From: an uncultured Coriobacteriia bacterium
Lineage (GTDB): Bacteria > Actinomycetota > Coriobacteriia > Coriobacteriales > QAMH01
Direction of reading: 5' to 3'
Assembly (NCBI GenBank): GCA_949283445.1
Contig: CASDTD010000229.1
Span: 1 to 11,671 of the forward strand
DNA length: 11,671 nucleotides
In this document: piece after piece, positions 4,391-11,671 of the stretch
Position numbering within the stretch: position 1 is the first letter of the stretch
Layout: each line of letters opens with the position of its first letter
Notes under the pieces: model-generated
Seen by the model: only the letters and a program-made list of their open reading frames with translations
What the model was told of the DNA's origin: nothing
The model's database searches: none
Program-made: the position numbers and the translations under genes

Positions 4391-6520
4391 ATGATTCTCA
4401 ACGTAGACAAAGTAAGCAAATCCTTCGGCACACGCGTGCTCTTTCACGACGCGTCGCTGCGCATCGACGACCGCGACCGGTACGCGCTTGTCGGTCCCAA
4501 CGGGGCGGGCAAGACCACGCTCATGAACATCATCGCGGGGCTGGAGTCTCCCGATGCGGGCAACATCTTCTATGGCAAGGGCGTCAAGCCCGGCTATCTG
4601 GAGCAGGAGTCCATCGAGATGGTGGGCCGCAGCGTCATCGACGAGGTCATGACGAGCGTGGCCGACGTCGCGGCGATGGGCGAGCGCCTGGCTGCCATCG
4701 AGCAGGAACTCGAGCTCGCCGAGGGCAATACCTCCGACGCGCTGCTGGAGGAATACGGCCGCCTGCGCTCGCGTTACGAGGCGCGTGACGGCTACAACAT
4801 CGAATCGCAGGCGCGCCGCGTGCTGTTCGGCCTCGGGTTTCACGAAGAAGATATGGAGCGCTCCACCGACGAGTTCTCCGGTGGCTGGCAGATGCGCATC
4901 GCGCTGTCCAAGCTGCTGTTGCGCCAACCGGAAATCCTGCTGCTCGACGAGCCCACGAACCATCTCGACCTGGAAAGCGTGCGCTGGCTCGAGAATTTCC
5001 TGCGCACCTATCGTGGTGCTGTGCTCGTGGTCAGCCACGACCGCGCGTTCATGAACGCGATGGTCGACCACGTGGCCGAAATCGACAATGGCGAGCTGCG
5101 CATCTACACGGGTAATTACGACGCCTACATGCGCCAGCGCGAAGAGCGCCGCGAGCATCTTATCGCCATGAAAGAGGCGCAGGACAAGGAAATCGCGCAC
5201 ATGGAAGCCTTCGTGGAGAAGTTCCGCTACAAGGCGACCAAGGCCAAGCAGGTGCAGGACCGCGTCAAGAAGCTCGAGCGCATCGAGCGCATCGTCATTC
5301 CCGAGGAAAAGAAGAAGGTCCACTTCGATTTCCCGCAGCCTCAGCGCACGGGCGAATGCGTCATGCATCTGGACAACGTCTGCAAGTCCTATGGCGACAA
5401 GCAGGTCTACGACGGGCTCGACCTCACCATATGGCGCGGCGAGAAAGTCGCGCTTGTCGGCCCCAACGGCTCGGGCAAGTCCACGCTGCTCAAGATGATC
5501 GCGGGTGTGAGCAAGCCCACGAGCGGCAATGTGGTCAACGGCACGCACGTGCACGTCTCCTATTTTGCGCAGCATCAGCTCGAGGAGCTCAACCTGCGCA
5601 AGACGGTGTTCCAGGAACTCGACGAGGCCGCTCCCGGCTGGACGCGCACGCAGGTGCAGAGCCTGCTGGGCGCGTTTCTGTTCCACGGCGACGACGTCGA
5701 CAAGAAGGTGAGCGTGCTGTCCGGCGGCGAGAAGGCGCGTCTGGCGCTTGCCAAGATGCTCGTGCAGCCCACGCCGCTGCTGTGCCTGGACGAGCCGACC
5801 AACCATCTGGACATATCCTCGGTCGACATCCTCGAGCAGGCCCTGCAGGCCTTCCAGGGCACCGTCGTGCTCATCAGCCATGATCGGCACCTCATCAGAA
5901 GCGTGGCCGACCGTATCCTTTACATCGAGAACGGGCAGGTCACAGATTATCCCGGCGATTACGATTACTTCCTCTACAAGTCCGGGCAGGTCGACATCAA
6001 CGGCAACCCGACGATGACGTCCGAGGAGGTCAACCTCAAGCTCTCCAAACGCGACGCGACGCTGGATTCCGCGGAAAAGCACGCCGCCAATGCCGAGAAG
6101 GCCGCGAAGAAGGAAGCGGCGAAGGCCGACATCCCCGTCAACCGCAAGGGCAAACGGGGCGGCGCCGACACGAAGGGCTCTGCCCCAAAGACCAAGGAGC
6201 ACAAGCGCGCGGAGGCCGAGGCCCGCAACCGCGTGTACCGCAAGCTGAAAAACGAGCGCGCTCGCGTGGCGGAGCTCGAGACGCAGATGGAGAAAGACGA
6301 TGCCCGCGAATCGGAGCTTGTCGAGATGATGGCTGACGAGAGCCTGTATGCCGACAAGGAGCGCTTCGAGGCGGCGATGAGCGAATACAACGAGCTCAAG
6401 GCGCGTATAGCGGCTAACGAGGCGGAGTGGCTGGAGCTCTCCTCGAAAATCGAGGCCGAGATGAAGCGCGCGGAAGAGGAAGCATGCGAGGAAGCACGGT
6501 CGACACCATCATCACGATAG
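4391..6520 (+). CDS. ABC-F family ATPase (Uup/YdiF/YheS-like), ribosome-associated
   Basis: Soluble twin-cassette ATPase with no membrane segment. Characterised ABC-F proteins act at the ribosomal E site. It has 709 residues. Cassette 1 shows Walker A GPNGAGKT (35-42), signature SGGWQ (163-167), Walker [12 protein letters not shown] from about 183 and switch His216. The charged interdomain linker (about 245-310, with [13 protein letters not shown]) is the P-site-tRNA-interacting type. Cassette 2 shows Walker A GPNGSGKS (357-364), SGGEK (444-448), LDEPTNHLD (466-474) and His497. Residues about 530-709 form a long Lys/Ala/Glu-rich tail: a basic, probably disordered stretch (about 560-600), then a predicted coiled coil, making the protein longer than many relatives. 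The stop overlaps the next gene by 37 nt. General translation factor versus antibiotic-resistance ABC-F cannot be settled, but the setting beside scpA, scpB and rluB suggests housekeeping. Confidence 0.93.
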   Translation: MILNVDKVSKSFGTRVLFHDASLRIDDRDRYALVGPNGAGKTTLMNIIAGLESPDAGNIFYGKGVKPGYLEQESIEMVGRSVIDEVMTSVADVAAMGERLAAIEQELELAEGNTSDALLEEYGRLRSRYEARDGYNIESQARRVLFGLGFHEEDMERSTDEFSGGWQMRIALSKLLLRQPEILLLDEPTNHLDLESVRWLENFLRTYRGAVLVVSHDRAFMNAMVDHVAEIDNGELRIYTGNYDAYMRQREERREHLIAMKEAQDKEIAHMEAFVEKFRYKATKAKQVQDRVKKLERIERIVIPEEKKKVHFDFPQPQRTGECVMHLDNVCKSYGDKQVYDGLDLTIWRGEKVALVGPNGSGKSTLLKMIAGVSKPTSGNVVNGTHVHVSYFAQHQLEELNLRKTVFQELDEAAPGWTRTQVQSLLGAFLFHGDDVDKKVSVLSGGEKARLALAKMLVQPTPLLCLDEPTNHLDISSVDILEQALQAFQGTVVLISHDRHLIRSVADRILYIENGQVTDYPGDYDYFLYKSGQVDINGNPTMTSEEVNLKLSKRDATLDSAEKHAANAEKAAKKEAAKADIPVNRKGKRGGADTKGSAPKTKEHKRAEAEARNRVYRKLKNERARVAELETQMEKDDARESELVEMMADESLYADKERFEAAMSEYNELKARIAANEAEWLELSSKIEAEMKRAEEEACEEARSTPSSR

Positions 6521-7170
6521 CGCTCATGATCGTGGCGTTCGTCATCGCCATTGTCGTGCACGAATGCGCTCATGGCTGGGCCGCCTACAAGCTGGGCGAC
6601 CCGACGGCCAAGAACGCGGGACGCCTGACCTTGAATCCGGTGGCGCATATCGACCCGTTCGGCACGGTCATCTTGCCCGGATTGCTCATCGCGCTATCAG
6701 CGCTTTCCGGGGGTCTGGGCTTCGTTTTCGGCTACGCCAAGCCCGTGCCCTATAACCCGCGCTATTTCAAGAACATCCGCACGGGCGAGGTAATCGTGGG
6801 GTTTGCCGGCCCTGCTTCCAATCTCGTCATGGCCGTCGTGGGCGCTGCCATTGCCTGGGGTGCGAACTATCTGTACCTGTACGTTCCCGACGTGGCGCTG
6901 TACCTGTGGTACTTCGGCGTCTATTTCTGCCAAATCAACCTGGCGCTGGCGTTTTTCAACCTCATCCCCCTGCCGCCGCTTGACGGCAGCTCGATTATCG
7001 CGGTGTTTTTGAGCGACAAGGCGCTGCGCGCGTATTACAAAGTTCAGCAGTACTCGATGTTTATTCTGCTGCTGCTCATCATGGCCGTGCCCTATTTCCT
7101 GCATATCGATATCATAGGAATCTACCTGAATGCGACGGCGGGCAATCTGGCGATGCTGCTGTTGCCCTAG
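6484..7170 (+). CDS. Site-2-type M50 membrane metalloprotease
   Basis: Intramembrane zinc protease family. It has 228 residues, the short form lacking a PDZ domain. The N-terminal hydrophobic segment (about 7-26) runs into HECAHGW, with the HExxH zinc site at 26-30 and catalytic Glu27. A second segment near 61-84 and others near 103-132, 138-160 and 190-215 give a multi-pass protein. The third zinc ligand is Asp167 in the conserved [10 protein letters not shown] (159-168). I chose ATG 6484 because GGAAG lies 7 nt upstream and the protein then begins directly at the first membrane segment; a GTG at 6427 would add 19 unconvincing residues. It overlaps the end of the ABC-F gene by 37 nt in another frame, implying co-transcription. 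Substrate unknown; relatives cleave membrane-bound regulators or signal-peptide remnants. Confidence 0.9.
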   Translation: MRGSTVDTIITIALMIVAFVIAIVVHECAHGWAAYKLGDPTAKNAGRLTLNPVAHIDPFGTVILPGLLIALSALSGGLGFVFGYAKPVPYNPRYFKNIRTGEVIVGFAGPASNLVMAVVGAAIAWGANYLYLYVPDVALYLWYFGVYFCQINLALAFFNLIPLPPLDGSSIIAVFLSDKALRAYYKVQQYSMFILLLLIMAVPYFLHIDIIGIYLNATAGNLAMLLLP

Positions 7171-7183
7171 ATGACCGGGCATC

Positions 7184-7192
7184 TGATATACA
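7184..7192 (+). promoter_or_regulatory. Extended -10 promoter before scpA
   Basis: TGA followed by TATACA (7184-7192) is an extended -10 element in the 68-bp gap between the M50 gene and scpA. A weak TTGCCC at 7162-7167 could act as a -35 with a 19-bp spacer. It would allow scpA-scpB-rluB expression independent of the ABC-F promoter. Predicted by eye only. Confidence 0.45.
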
Positions 7193-7238
7193 ATAGGTCA
7201 CGTCGTTTCGAAGCTAATTTGGGAGAGGGGAAAGCAGC

Positions 7239-8168
7239 GTGTCATACCGTGTGCGGGTAGAGGCCTTCGAGGGGCCGTTCGACTTGCTGCTGCGGCTCGT
7301 CTCCCGTCAGAAAATCGACATCGGCGCCATTTCCATCACCGAAATCGCCGACCAGTACCTGGCCGAAGTCGAGCGCATGAAAGACCTCGACCTGGACGTG
7401 GCAAGCGATTTTCTGGTGGTAGCCGCCACGCTGCTGCAGATCAAGGCGGCATCGCTCGTGCCGCGCGAAGCGGCGGCCGATATCGAGCTTGACGACGAGT
7501 TCTCCGACCTTTCGCCGGAAGAAACGCGCGACATCCTCATCGAGCGCCTTATCACCTACAAGCAGTTCAAGAACGCTGCGGCGGCTCTGGGCAGCCGTAT
7601 GGAAAACGAGGGCAAGATGCACGCCCGTCAGGCGGGTATCGAACCGCAGTTCCTCGGCCTTATGCCCGATTATCTGAAAGATGTGACCCTGCATACGCTT
7701 GCGGTCATCTGCGCCGACATCACGGCGCGGCGCGACACGTTCCTGCTCGAGGCCGAGCACATCGCCGCCGTGCCCATTTCCATGGAAAAGCACGTCGAGG
7801 GCATATACCGCACGATGAAGCGGCGCAAGAGTCGCACGTTTTCGCAGCTCGTGGGCGATTCCCCGACGGCGGAGCTGGTCGTGGTCACGTTTCTGGCGGT
7901 GCTCGAGCTGTATAAGCGCGGCGTCGTGTCGGTGCGTCAGGACGACCAGTTCGGGGACATCGAGCTTTCGATGGAGCCCGAAGCCCCTGACATCACCGAT
8001 TTTTCCGTGCCGGACTGGGGCATGCCGGAAGACCCCTCGCTCGAGGGCATGGACGAGCCTGCCGAAGGCGACGAGGGCATGGGCGGGTCTTGCGAGGGCG
8101 AACCACGTGGAGCAGACGATGCGGACGATGCGCCGGAAGGCGCCGATGAGAAACGGGAGCAGGCATGA
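7239..8168 (+). CDS. scpA: Segregation and condensation protein A (kleisin), with acidic C-terminal tail
   Basis: Kleisin subunit of the bacterial SMC-ScpAB condensin, bridging SMC heads and binding ScpB in chromosome organisation. It has 309 residues against about 240-260 for most ScpA. The N-terminal helical domain has the hallmark FEGPFDLLLRLVSRQKIDI (10-28) and DFLVVAATLLQIKAASLVP (57-75). The C-terminal winged helix is about 185-245. Beyond it lies a low-complexity acidic tail (about 246-309) rich in Asp, Glu, Gly and Pro with no recognisable domain. The start is GTG at 7239, preceded by GAGGGG at 7225-7230 (8-nt spacing). Its stop overlaps scpB in an ATGA junction, so translation of the two is probably coupled. 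Confidence 0.95.
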   Translation: MSYRVRVEAFEGPFDLLLRLVSRQKIDIGAISITEIADQYLAEVERMKDLDLDVASDFLVVAATLLQIKAASLVPREAAADIELDDEFSDLSPEETRDILIERLITYKQFKNAAAALGSRMENEGKMHARQAGIEPQFLGLMPDYLKDVTLHTLAVICADITARRDTFLLEAEHIAAVPISMEKHVEGIYRTMKRRKSRTFSQLVGDSPTAELVVVTFLAVLELYKRGVVSVRQDDQFGDIELSMEPEAPDITDFSVPDWGMPEDPSLEGMDEPAEGDEGMGGSCEGEPRGADDADDAPEGADEKREQA

Positions 8169-9007
8169 TGCGCGACGAAGAGCACGCTGACCTGATGGGG
8201 GCGGCCGAGGCGCTGCTGTTCGTGTCCGACGAGCCGGTGAGCTCGGCCAAGCTGGCCTCTATTCTGGAGGCTTCCCCCAGCGAGACGGACGAAGTGCTGG
8301 CGCTTCTGGCGGCAGAATACCAAGACGAGAACCGCGGCATGCAGCTGCGCGAGGTCGCCGGCGGCTGGCGTTTCTACACGCACCCCGCTTATCACGACAT
8401 CATCGAGAAATACGTGCTCTCGTGGGACACGCGCAAGCTTTCCGCCGCCGCGCTCGAGGCCCTGGCGGTCATCGCCTACCACCAGCCGGTCACGCGCGCG
8501 GGCGTCAACGCGGTGCGCGGCGTGAACTCCGAAGGCGTTATCTCGTCGTTGGTGGAAAAGGGCCTCGTGCGCGAGGCAGGGCGCGACAAGGCAGGCGGCA
8601 ACGCCATTCTCTACGCCACGACGCGTACGTTTCTGGAGCGCTTCGGCCTGAAGAGCATCAAGGACCTGCCGCCTCTGGAAGACTTCGCCCCCGACGAGGA
8701 AAGCCGTGCGTTCATCCGCGAGCGCCTCTCCGGTGTCGCCGAGGCGCGCGAGATGCAGATGACGCCGGAAGACGAGGAAGACCTCGAAGACGCCGCGTTT
8801 TCCGCCGCCGACGTCATGCTGACGCTGGAAGACGGCACGCCGGTGGTGCAGGAGGTTGACACCGGCGATGACGAGCGCGTGGACGACCCCGAGGCCATGG
8901 CCGCCATCATCGGGCAGGCTATCACCGACAAAGCCGACGAGGCAGTTGCACGCGACGGCGAGCCCGAGGACGACGATGTCGAAGACATCCCGACCATCGA
9001 GTCATGA
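8165..9007 (+). CDS. scpB: Segregation and condensation protein B, with acidic C-terminal extension
   Basis: Dimeric winged-helix partner of ScpA in the SMC condensin complex. It has 280 residues; typical ScpB is about 180-200. The first winged helix (about 10-85, with AEALLFVSDEPVS) and second (about 90-160, with ALEALAVIAYHQPVTRA and RGVNSEGVISSLVEKGLV) are intact, followed by the usual TTRTFLERFGLKSIKDLPPL block (152-171). Residues about 195-280 are an extra, strongly acidic region (PEDEEDLEDAAF, EDDDVEDIP). The ATG at 8165 overlaps the scpA stop by 4 nt (ATGA); a second ATG at 8168 follows immediately and could also be used. Its own stop overlaps rluB by 4 nt in the same way. Confidence 0.95.
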   Translation: MMRDEEHADLMGAAEALLFVSDEPVSSAKLASILEASPSETDEVLALLAAEYQDENRGMQLREVAGGWRFYTHPAYHDIIEKYVLSWDTRKLSAAALEALAVIAYHQPVTRAGVNAVRGVNSEGVISSLVEKGLVREAGRDKAGGNAILYATTRTFLERFGLKSIKDLPPLEDFAPDEESRAFIRERLSGVAEAREMQMTPEDEEDLEDAAFSAADVMLTLEDGTPVVQEVDTGDDERVDDPEAMAAIIGQAITDKADEAVARDGEPEDDDVEDIPTIES

Positions 9008-9807
9008 GCAAGAAAGCAGCAGACGAAAAAACGGCTGGCGTAAGGGCGGGCGGTCCCGCTGACGGTGCCCCGCAACCTCCGTACCCTATGCGCCTACAGA
9101 AGTTTCTCGCCCGTGCTGGCGTGGCGAGCAGGCGCGGTTCGGAAGACCTCATGACAGCGGGGCGTGTGACAGTCAACGGGGAAGTTGTGACCGAGTTGGG
9201 CAGCAAGGTCGACCCGAAGACGGATGTAGTCTGTGTCGACGGGCGTGAGGTGCATCTCTCGGACGGCGCCGTCTACCTTATGCTCAACAAACCGGCGGGG
9301 TATTTGACGACGATGTCCGACCCGCATGGCCGTCCCTGTGTGGCGGAGCTCGTTCCGACGAGCGAGTACCCAGGCCTTTTTCCCGTCGGGCGTCTGGACA
9401 TGGACACGACGGGTTTGCTGCTGTTCACAACCGACGGCGATATGGGCCAGCATTTGCTGCATCCCAAGCATCATGTATCGAAGACCTACCGTGCGCGGGT
9501 TGCGGGCGTACCAGGCGAGCGCGAACTGGACCGTTTGCGTCGAGGCATCACGCTCGACGATGGTCCTTGCCAGCCGGCAAAGGTGACGCTCGATGCTGTG
9601 CACGACGGGTGCGCTGATGTGAGCATCACCATTGCGGAAGGACGCAAGCGCCAGGTCAAGCGCATGTTTTCCGCCATCCATCACAAAGTGCTGAAGCTGC
9701 ATCGCGACGTATTCGGTCCGCTCCGTCTGGGCAAGCTCGCGCAAGGGAAGTGGCGCCTGCTGACGGATGCCGAGGTCGCTGCACTCAAGAAGGCCACGGG
9801 GCTGTAG
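9004..9807 (+). CDS. rluB: RluB/RsuA-family pseudouridine synthase
   Basis: Converts a specific uridine in ribosomal RNA to pseudouridine, most likely in 23S rRNA helix 89 if it is RluB. It has 267 residues. A Pro/Ala-rich leader (1-28) precedes an S4 RNA-binding domain (about 29-75, MRLQKFLARAGVASRRGSE). The catalytic domain carries VGRLDMDTTGLLLFTTDG, with catalytic Asp132 in GRLD. LNKPAGYLTT (94-103) and EGRKRQVKRMF (212-222) are further family blocks. The ATG overlaps the scpB stop (ATGA), giving a coupled scpA-scpB-rluB unit, an order found in many Gram-positive genomes and the best reason to prefer RluB over RsuA. The stop at 9805-9807 faces a convergent gene 11 bp away. Confidence 0.92.
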   Translation: MSKKAADEKTAGVRAGGPADGAPQPPYPMRLQKFLARAGVASRRGSEDLMTAGRVTVNGEVVTELGSKVDPKTDVVCVDGREVHLSDGAVYLMLNKPAGYLTTMSDPHGRPCVAELVPTSEYPGLFPVGRLDMDTTGLLLFTTDGDMGQHLLHPKHHVSKTYRARVAGVPGERELDRLRRGITLDDGPCQPAKVTLDAVHDGCADVSITIAEGRKRQVKRMFSAIHHKVLKLHRDVFGPLRLGKLAQGKWRLLTDAEVAALKKATGL

Positions 9808-9818
9808 GGCATCAGGCG

Positions 9819-11297
9819 CTATCTCAGCATGATGATGCGCGCACCGAGCAGTTCGGCGTCGCGGGCATCGTGCGAGGCGATGATGACGATACGTTCTTTC
9901 TCGCGTTCGCGAACGAGTGCGGCGGCTTGGGCGCGTGTCGCGTCGTCGAGACCGGCGAAGGGCTCGTCGAGTAACAGCAGGTCATGTGGGGCGAGCAGGG
10001 CGCGCGCCAGCGCGATGCGCCGCTGCTGACCACCGGAGCAGGTCTCTGCGGCCTGGCAGGTGATGCCCGCAAGCCCCAACTGCGCGAGCAGGGCCGGTGC
10101 TTCGCTCCAGGCGGCGCTGGTGCGGGGGAGCGCGATACGTGCGTTGTCCAGGGCGCTTGCCTGCGGGCACAGGCGGTTTTCTTGAAAGACCATGCTCATG
10201 CGCGGGTGGGCGTTCGCGGGACTAGCCGCCACAGAGCCGCTGTCCGGTGTTTCGAGGCCGACGATGATGCGCAGTAGGGTCGTCTTTCCGTAGCCCGAGG
10301 GCGCTTTCAGGCACAACGGTGTTCCTACGCGTGCGGTAAACGTGACGTCATGGGGGCCAGCGTCGCCGGCGAATTCGCGCGTGATGTGCGAGAGGCTCAG
10401 CTCGCAGAACCCTGAGTCTGTCGTGCCGGGTTGCGAGGACGAAGCGGCAGGGGAGAGATCGGGTTGCGGCGCGGGTTCGTGCGACCCGTCAGAGTGTTTC
10501 GCAGCGCGCACGTCGCCTGCGAGCTTGCGTGCGGCGCTTGTGAGCGCCCAGGTGATGACGCGCTCGCAGAGCAGGGAAAGCAGCACGACGGCGAGCGTCC
10601 AGGCGAACAGGTCGACAGTGCTGAAGTGCACCTTCGAGGTGAAGATGGCCTCGCCGAGCGACCCGAAGGGGATGCCGATGACCTCGGCCGCCACGCCGGC
10701 TTTCCATCCCATGCCAAGCCCCAGGTGCAGGGCGGATTGCATATAGGGCATAAGTTGGGGGAGGGTGATAAGACGGAAGCGCCGCCAGGCCCTCACGCCG
10801 AAGACCTCTGCCATCTCGTTGAGCTGCACGTCGCGCGCGCCAAGGCCGCTGAACAGGTTCTCGTAGACGACAGGTGCCACGACAAGCGCAACGACGAGCA
10901 CGGCGAGGTTGGCGGCGGAAAGCCAGATGAGCGCGAGCACGGTAAACGAGGCGACCGGCACGCTGCGCATCAAGGCCAGAGGCGGGGCGACAAGCTGACC
11001 GATGCGTTCGTAGCGCGCAGCTCCCGCGGCGCACAGTGCTCCGACAGCGCACCCGATGAGCGCGCCGCCCAAAATGCGCAGCGCCGAGAAGAGCACGCGC
11101 TGCCAGAAATCAACGGTGACGGCGAGTTCGGCGAAGTGCACGAGCACGTCGAGGGGGCCGGGCAGCAGCAGCTCGCTGGCAAGCAGCCAGGACGCCACCT
11201 GCCAGACGATGAGCCAAACGAGCACCGCCCACAGCGCGAGACGCGGGCGCTTGCTCGTCCGCGTCTGCTTCGCGTCGTCATGTCGCTGTTTCGGCAT
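9819..11297 (-). CDS. NitT/TauT-type ABC importer: permease and ATPase fused in one polypeptide
   Basis: One 492-residue protein does the work of two usual subunits (SsuC/TauC and SsuB/TauB). Residues about 21-255 are a BPD-type permease with about six membrane segments and the cytoplasmic EAA loop (EMAEVFGVRAWRRFRLITLP, 161-180). A Ser/Pro-rich linker (about 262-296) joins it to an ABC ATPase with Walker A APSGYGKTT (332-340), Q-loop VFQENRL (Gln372), signature CSGGQQRR (420-427), Walker B LLLDEP (441-446) and H-loop His476. The Walker A begins with Ala instead of Gly and the signature has Cys for Leu, but the catalytic Lys, Asp and Glu are present. The ATG at 11295-11297 has no clear Shine-Dalgarno and lies 27 nt after the binding-protein stop. 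Solute unknown: sulfonates, taurine, nitrate or a thiamin precursor are all carried by this family. Confidence 0.9.
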   Translation of the reverse strand: MPKQRHDDAKQTRTSKRPRLALWAVLVWLIVWQVASWLLASELLLPGPLDVLVHFAELAVTVDFWQRVLFSALRILGGALIGCAVGALCAAGAARYERIGQLVAPPLALMRSVPVASFTVLALIWLSAANLAVLVVALVVAPVVYENLFSGLGARDVQLNEMAEVFGVRAWRRFRLITLPQLMPYMQSALHLGLGMGWKAGVAAEVIGIPFGSLGEAIFTSKVHFSTVDLFAWTLAVVLLSLLCERVITWALTSAARKLAGDVRAAKHSDGSHEPAPQPDLSPAASSSQPGTTDSGFCELSLSHITREFAGDAGPHDVTFTARVGTPLCLKAPSGYGKTTLLRIIVGLETPDSGSVAASPANAHPRMSMVFQENRLCPQASALDNARIALPRTSAAWSEAPALLAQLGLAGITCQAAETCSGGQQRRIALARALLAPHDLLLLDEPFAGLDDATRAQAAALVREREKERIVIIASHDARDAELLGARIIMLR

Positions 11298-11324
11298 CGT
11301 CGCTGATTCGGGCGCGTGTGAATG

Positions 11325-11671
11325 CTACGCCGTGTAGTAGAACGCGTCGTCGGGCATGGCACCGCCCACAGAAGCGGGGTCGGCGTCGTACAACGTCTGC
11401 AGGTAGCCTTCGAGCGCCGTGCGCATGTCGTCGCCGGTCAGAAAGACAATGTTGCAGTACGGCAGCGCCTTCTTCGCCACAGCAGCGTCGATGATGCCCA
11501 GCTGCTCGATGAGTTGCGCTGCCTCGTCGACGTTGTCGTTCACGAACGAAACGGACGCGGCGTAGGCTTCCATGAACTCTTCGATAGCTGCGGGGTTTTC
11601 CTCGACGAAGTCGGTACGGGCCACGACGACACCGGTGACGAGTTGCGAATTCGTTCCGGTCTTCTGCGCGG
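11325..11671 (-). CDS. ABC transporter substrate-binding protein, N-terminal part beyond the window
   Basis: About 114 C-terminal residues of a probable periplasmic-type (lipoprotein) solute receptor of the SsuA/TauA/NMT1 class are visible. The pattern VVVARTDFVEENPAAIEEFM, followed by a run of helices ending in DDMRTALEGYLQTLY, is the usual C-terminal lobe of these proteins. The stop TAG (11325-11327) lies 27 nt before the permease-ATPase gene on the same strand, so the two form one transport operon. The signal peptide and most of the ligand pocket are outside the window, so ligand prediction is not possible. Confidence 0.8.
   Translation of the reverse strand, partial: AQKTGTNSQLVTGVVVARTDFVEENPAAIEEFMEAYAASVSFVNDNVDEAAQLIEQLGIIDAAVAKKALPYCNIVFLTGDDMRTALEGYLQTLYDADPASVGGAMPDDAFYYTA

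Noticed and set aside
4184..6202. 672-codon open frame on the minus strand
   Set aside because: It lies wholly opposite the ABC-F gene and the end of the amidohydrolase, shows repetitive Leu/Val/His/Arg content expected from the complement of GC-rich codons, and matches no family motif. It is a shadow.
9819..11306. Plus-strand frames (for example 10431-11306, 291 codons) opposite the importer gene
   Set aside because: Minus-strand translation shows complete permease and ATPase motifs; the plus-strand frames are compositional shadows rich in Arg, Gly and Glu.

Overview
The window is a high-GC stretch of ordinary bacterial chromosome. Acidic-tailed ScpA/ScpB, ATGA-coupled scpA-scpB-rluB, GTG starts, an apparent leaderless promoter and stop codons restricted to TAG and TGA all fit an actinobacterium. 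My best guess is class Coriobacteriia (an Eggerthellaceae-like gut anaerobe), inferred from gene content and protein flavour, not from any database match. No transposase, integrase, phage gene or CRISPR array is visible.

Layout. (1) Positions 1-1694, plus strand: a DNA-alkylation repair operon made of the 3' part of an AlkA-type 3-methyladenine glycosylase and two tandem, abutting O6-alkylguanine-DNA alkyltransferase (Ogt) paralogues. The first paralogue has Gln where the family has its base-flipping 'arginine finger'. (2) Positions 1695-3017: a gene-poor, lower-GC zone with a perfect 18-bp hairpin, a tRNA-Asn(GUU) gene reading right and a tRNA-Val(CAC) gene reading left, each with its own intrinsic terminator, and about 850 bp of non-coding DNA that carries two TTGGCCAA-centred palindromes. 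(3) Positions 3018-4259: an M20-family amidohydrolase. (4) Positions 4391-9807, plus strand: a housekeeping cluster of an ABC-F ATPase, a site-2-type M50 membrane protease, the condensin partners ScpA and ScpB, and an RluB-type pseudouridine synthase, with overlaps of 37, 4 and 4 nt and one internal promoter before scpA. (5) Positions 9819-11671, minus strand: a NitT/TauT-type ABC importer, seen as the C-terminal part of a substrate-binding protein followed by one polypeptide that fuses permease and ATPase. It converges on rluB with only 11 bp between the stop codons.

How the genes work together. The first block removes or reverses alkyl damage in DNA: the glycosylase excises N-alkylpurines and the Ogt proteins take O6-alkyl groups from guanine. 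The ABC-F/M50/Scp/Rlu block combines ribosome function (ABC-F ATPase, 23S rRNA modification) with chromosome organisation (ScpAB with SMC). The last block imports an unidentified small solute.

I see no complete, plainly novel multi-gene system. The points most worth checking are the arginine-finger loss in Ogt-1, the permease-ATPase fusion that also lies in frame with its binding protein across a single TAG, the acidic tails on both ScpA and ScpB, the likely leaderless ABC-F transcript, and the palindromes and hairpin in the non-coding zone.
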